A DNA stretch of 54,750 nt, from the NCBI GenBank assembly GCA_002310995.1, contig DBYV01000008.1, positions 5,643 to 60,392 of the forward strand, read 5' to 3'. Of this stretch, positions 52,757 to 54,750 are shown piece after piece (position 1 is the first letter of the stretch; every line of letters begins with the position of its first letter). The notes beneath the pieces are model-generated. The model was not told the DNA's origin. It made no database searches and worked only from the letters and a program-made list of their open reading frames with translations. Origin of the DNA: a bacterium UBP6_UBA1177 (GTDB taxonomy: Bacteria; UBP6; UBA1177). The position numbers and the translations under genes are program-made.

Positions 52757-54169
52757 ATGGTTACAACTACAAAAATTCTTTTAACTTTTGAAATTATCAC
52801 TTTAATGTTGCTGATAATATTGAGCTTTTTTGCCTATTCGCAGGCTGATGACTTCGTGTTCGCAAAATCGCTTCATGATTTTGGCTGGCTGGGTTGTCAG
52901 CTTAATTGGTATAAGACCTGGTTCGGCAGATTTGCTTCCACGATGCTCTTAATTTCCGGGATATATTTAGATTTTTCGATCCTGTATAAAGTTTTTCCTG
53001 TTTTGGCGATTTTTGGCTATATTCTCGCATTTTATCTCGTCTTAAAGAAAGCTTTTCCTGATATTCCGAAGAAATTCAGGGTTGTTTCCGCAATTACGAT
53101 TCTTCTGCTTTACATAAGCGGAATGCCGTCTCTTGCTCAGGAATTTTATTGGTTTACCGGCTGGGCGACTTATGCTCCTGCCAATATTGCAACAATGATT
53201 CTTCTTGCATTTTTTGATTCGGTTAAAAATAACAAGATTTATATGTCGTTGATTTTATTGGGCGCTTTTGCTATTGGCTCGAACGAAGTTTCTATGCTTA
53301 TATTGATGATTTTTGTATTTATTCTTCTTTTAAAGGATTACAAAAATAAAAGGCTTTGGCTGATGTTTGCACTTTTTACATTATTCTCTCTGGTTGTAAT
53401 TCTAGCTCCAGGAAATGCTGTTCGTGCCGGTAAAAACCCAGATTTGCTGTTTTCGTTGGTTGCTTCTTTCGGTTTGACGGGAACTTTGATCGGTATATGG
53501 CTTCTTAATCCTCTGCTTTGGATTGCAGCTTTTGTATTTTGTTATTTGCGGCGAAACAGCAGCATAAAACTGGCTCTGCCAAAGGAAAATCCGTTGCTTG
53601 TAATATGTTTTTTGCTTGTTTTGATTTTTTGTGCACCGTTTACACATTTTATTTCAACAGGGGTACCTGCGCCGGGAAGAACTTTAAATATCTCATTTCT
53701 TGTTTTTATATTTCTTTTTGCCTATGTCATTTCTCTTGAAAAAATTCATGCTGTAATGGTCAGAATTTTGGATAAAAAAATTCTACTTGTTCCTGTTTTT
53801 GTTCTTTGGATGATTGGTAATTTTTATATTTCATCCTTTGAACCGATGCCAAAACAGGATTTTTCTTTTTATCGCAAAAATCCCATTGAAGCGGTGAAAT
53901 GGACAATGACTACTTATGGTCAGAATAATTTATATCATGTTTATGCAGATCTGTTTTCAGGTAGAGCGAATGATTTCAGAAAAACAATGCTGGATCGGGA
54001 AGAAAAAATAAAAAATTACAAAGGCGGTCTTCTGTGTCTACCTAAAGTTGAGAGTAAACCAAAATCATTGTTTTACAAAGATTTGTTTGAAGACCCGTCA
54101 AAAAGAGAAAATGCCGGGTTCGCTGAATATTATCATCTTGAACAGGTAGCTGTCTGCGATAATTACTAA
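52757..54169 (+). CDS. DUF6056-like membrane protein
   Basis: A membrane protein of about 470 residues with around twelve hydrophobic helices. The start of the mature part, YSQADDFVFAKSLHDFGW followed by YKTWFGRFASTMLL, matches DUF6056-type proteins, in which an Asp pair in the first loop suggests a GT-C-like glycosyltransferase. It is divergent from wzm. Start chosen at ATG 52757 because GGGGG is 6 nt upstream; the ATG at 52751 directly abuts it. Confidence 0.78.
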   Translation: MVTTTKILLTFEIITLMLLIILSFFAYSQADDFVFAKSLHDFGWLGCQLNWYKTWFGRFASTMLLISGIYLDFSILYKVFPVLAIFGYILAFYLVLKKAFPDIPKKFRVVSAITILLLYISGMPSLAQEFYWFTGWATYAPANIATMILLAFFDSVKNNKIYMSLILLGAFAIGSNEVSMLILMIFVFILLLKDYKNKRLWLMFALFTLFSLVVILAPGNAVRAGKNPDLLFSLVASFGLTGTLIGIWLLNPLLWIAAFVFCYLRRNSSIKLALPKENPLLVICFLLVLIFCAPFTHFISTGVPAPGRTLNISFLVFIFLFAYVISLEKIHAVMVRILDKKILLVPVFVLWMIGNFYISSFEPMPKQDFSFYRKNPIEAVKWTMTTYGQNNLYHVYADLFSGRANDFRKTMLDREEKIKNYKGGLLCLPKVESKPKSLFYKDLFEDPSKRENAGFAEYYHLEQVAVCDNY

Positions 54170-54248
54170 CCAATCTTAGCGAATTTTAAAAATTCTTTGA
54201 ATGTTTTGATAATTATGAATAGAGCCGAGTATAATGGTCAAGTATTTC

Positions 54249-54750
54249 TGGACAGAAAAATTCTCCCTAAAAGTGTTTTTTGCAACCGCATGAGCATCTA
54301 TACGTGACATCATGCTGTCGCTCCCGTTTTCCAAAATGTAGAATTTTCGCTATAAACCTCCCACGGAGTCTTGTAACCGTGAGCCGAATGACCTCTTTTG
54401 TAGTCATAAAACCTGAAATATTTATCGAGTTCGTTTCTCAAATGCGGCACTGAATCGTAGCTTTTCAGGAATATTTCTTCATACTTAACGGTTCTCCACA
54501 GCCTTTCGCAGTAAATGTTATCCAAAGCGCGGCCTTTACCGTCCAGGCTTATTGTTACGCCTGCTTCCTCAAGTATGCCGGTAAAATCTGAACCGGTGAA
54601 CTGCGATCCCTGATCCGTGTTGAATATTTCTGGTTTGCTTCCGTCGTAGCAGGTCAATCTTGATATGCCGAGCAGCTCGCATTGTCTGTACACCGGTATT
54701 CTGCCGTTGCCGCGCTCTACCATAGAGCGTTTCTCCTCATTGCTCATTTT
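54249..54750 (-). mobile_element. IS3-family element, one end and degenerate transposase
   Basis: The window ends inside an insertion sequence. One boundary is suggested at TGGACAGAAAAATTCTCC (54249 onward), a TG-starting end usual in the IS3 family, about 60 nt beyond the transposase stop. The other end is outside the window, so terminal inverted repeats and target duplication cannot be checked. The 79 nt between this point and the membrane-protein gene hold no recognisable feature. Confidence 0.6.
54310..54747 (-). pseudogene. IS3 OrfB transposase with internal deletion
   Basis: The 145-residue frame starts like OrfB (EEKRSMVERG then IPVYRQCELLGISRLTCY) and then jumps directly to GSKPEIFNTDQGSQFT, a block normally found about 150 residues further on. 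The HTH_21 region and the first half of the integrase core, including the first catalytic Asp, are missing. The second Asp (TDQG) and the Glu (CERLWRTVKYEEIF) and the C-terminal YKTPWEVY remain. It cannot be an active transposase by itself. Whether the frame begins further upstream is hidden by the window end. Confidence 0.85.

Overview
The window is about 54.7 kb from a diderm (Gram-negative type) bacterium of moderate-to-low GC. The cell plan is inferred from several lipoproteins with clear lipoboxes, an MCE/MlaD protein with its auxiliary lipoprotein, an O-antigen ligase-like protein and a Wzm/Wzt polysaccharide exporter. A PilB/GspE ATPase and a FrzS/AglZ-like pseudo-receiver coiled-coil protein point to type IV pili or surface motility. 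I cannot fix the phylum from sequence alone; an uncultivated lineage such as Riflebacteria, or another deep diderm group, is a weak guess.

Left part (1-26.4 kb) is chromosomal core. It holds a tRNA-Leu(CAG); a two-gene unit (SCP2-like protein and FrzS-like protein); two glycosyltransferases; pilB; an exo/endonuclease-fold lipoprotein; acpP; a run gmk-rel-dapA-Gfo/Idh-pyrK-TPR lipoprotein with gaps of 15 nt or less; then convergent mutS, prs, a TPR-tailed O-antigen ligase, an mlaD/lipoprotein pair, a ttcA-like gene and polA.

The middle (26.4-30.6 kb) holds two divergent paralogues of the AAA_14/DUF4143 ATPase-nuclease family flanking a UGM-like flavoprotein gene. Each ATPase gene is preceded by exactly three short direct repeats with exactly 33-nt period, but the repeat sequence differs between the two. 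This is the most intriguing unexplained signal in the window.

The right part (30.6-54.2 kb) is a large minus-strand surface-polysaccharide locus. It has about a dozen glycosyltransferases, including two related glycosyltransferase blocks in the same order, a perosamine-synthase-like aminotransferase, a cupin, two methyltransferases and an ABC exporter (wzm, wzt). A Septu-type anti-phage pair (ptuA, ptuB) lies between wzm and wzt, and ptuB overlaps wzt by ATGA. Inside wzt the base composition drops sharply between the ATPase part and the substrate-recognition part, as expected of a recombination junction. The intergenic DNA upstream of ptuA carries a 9-bp tandem repeat also found upstream of ttcA, tandem hairpins and a REP-like element. 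The window ends in an IS3-family element whose transposase has lost its middle.

Working model: the locus builds a polysaccharide in the cytoplasm, modifies or caps it by methylation, exports it through Wzm/Wzt and anchors it through a ligase. It has been reshaped by duplication, cassette exchange and insertion of a defence module.
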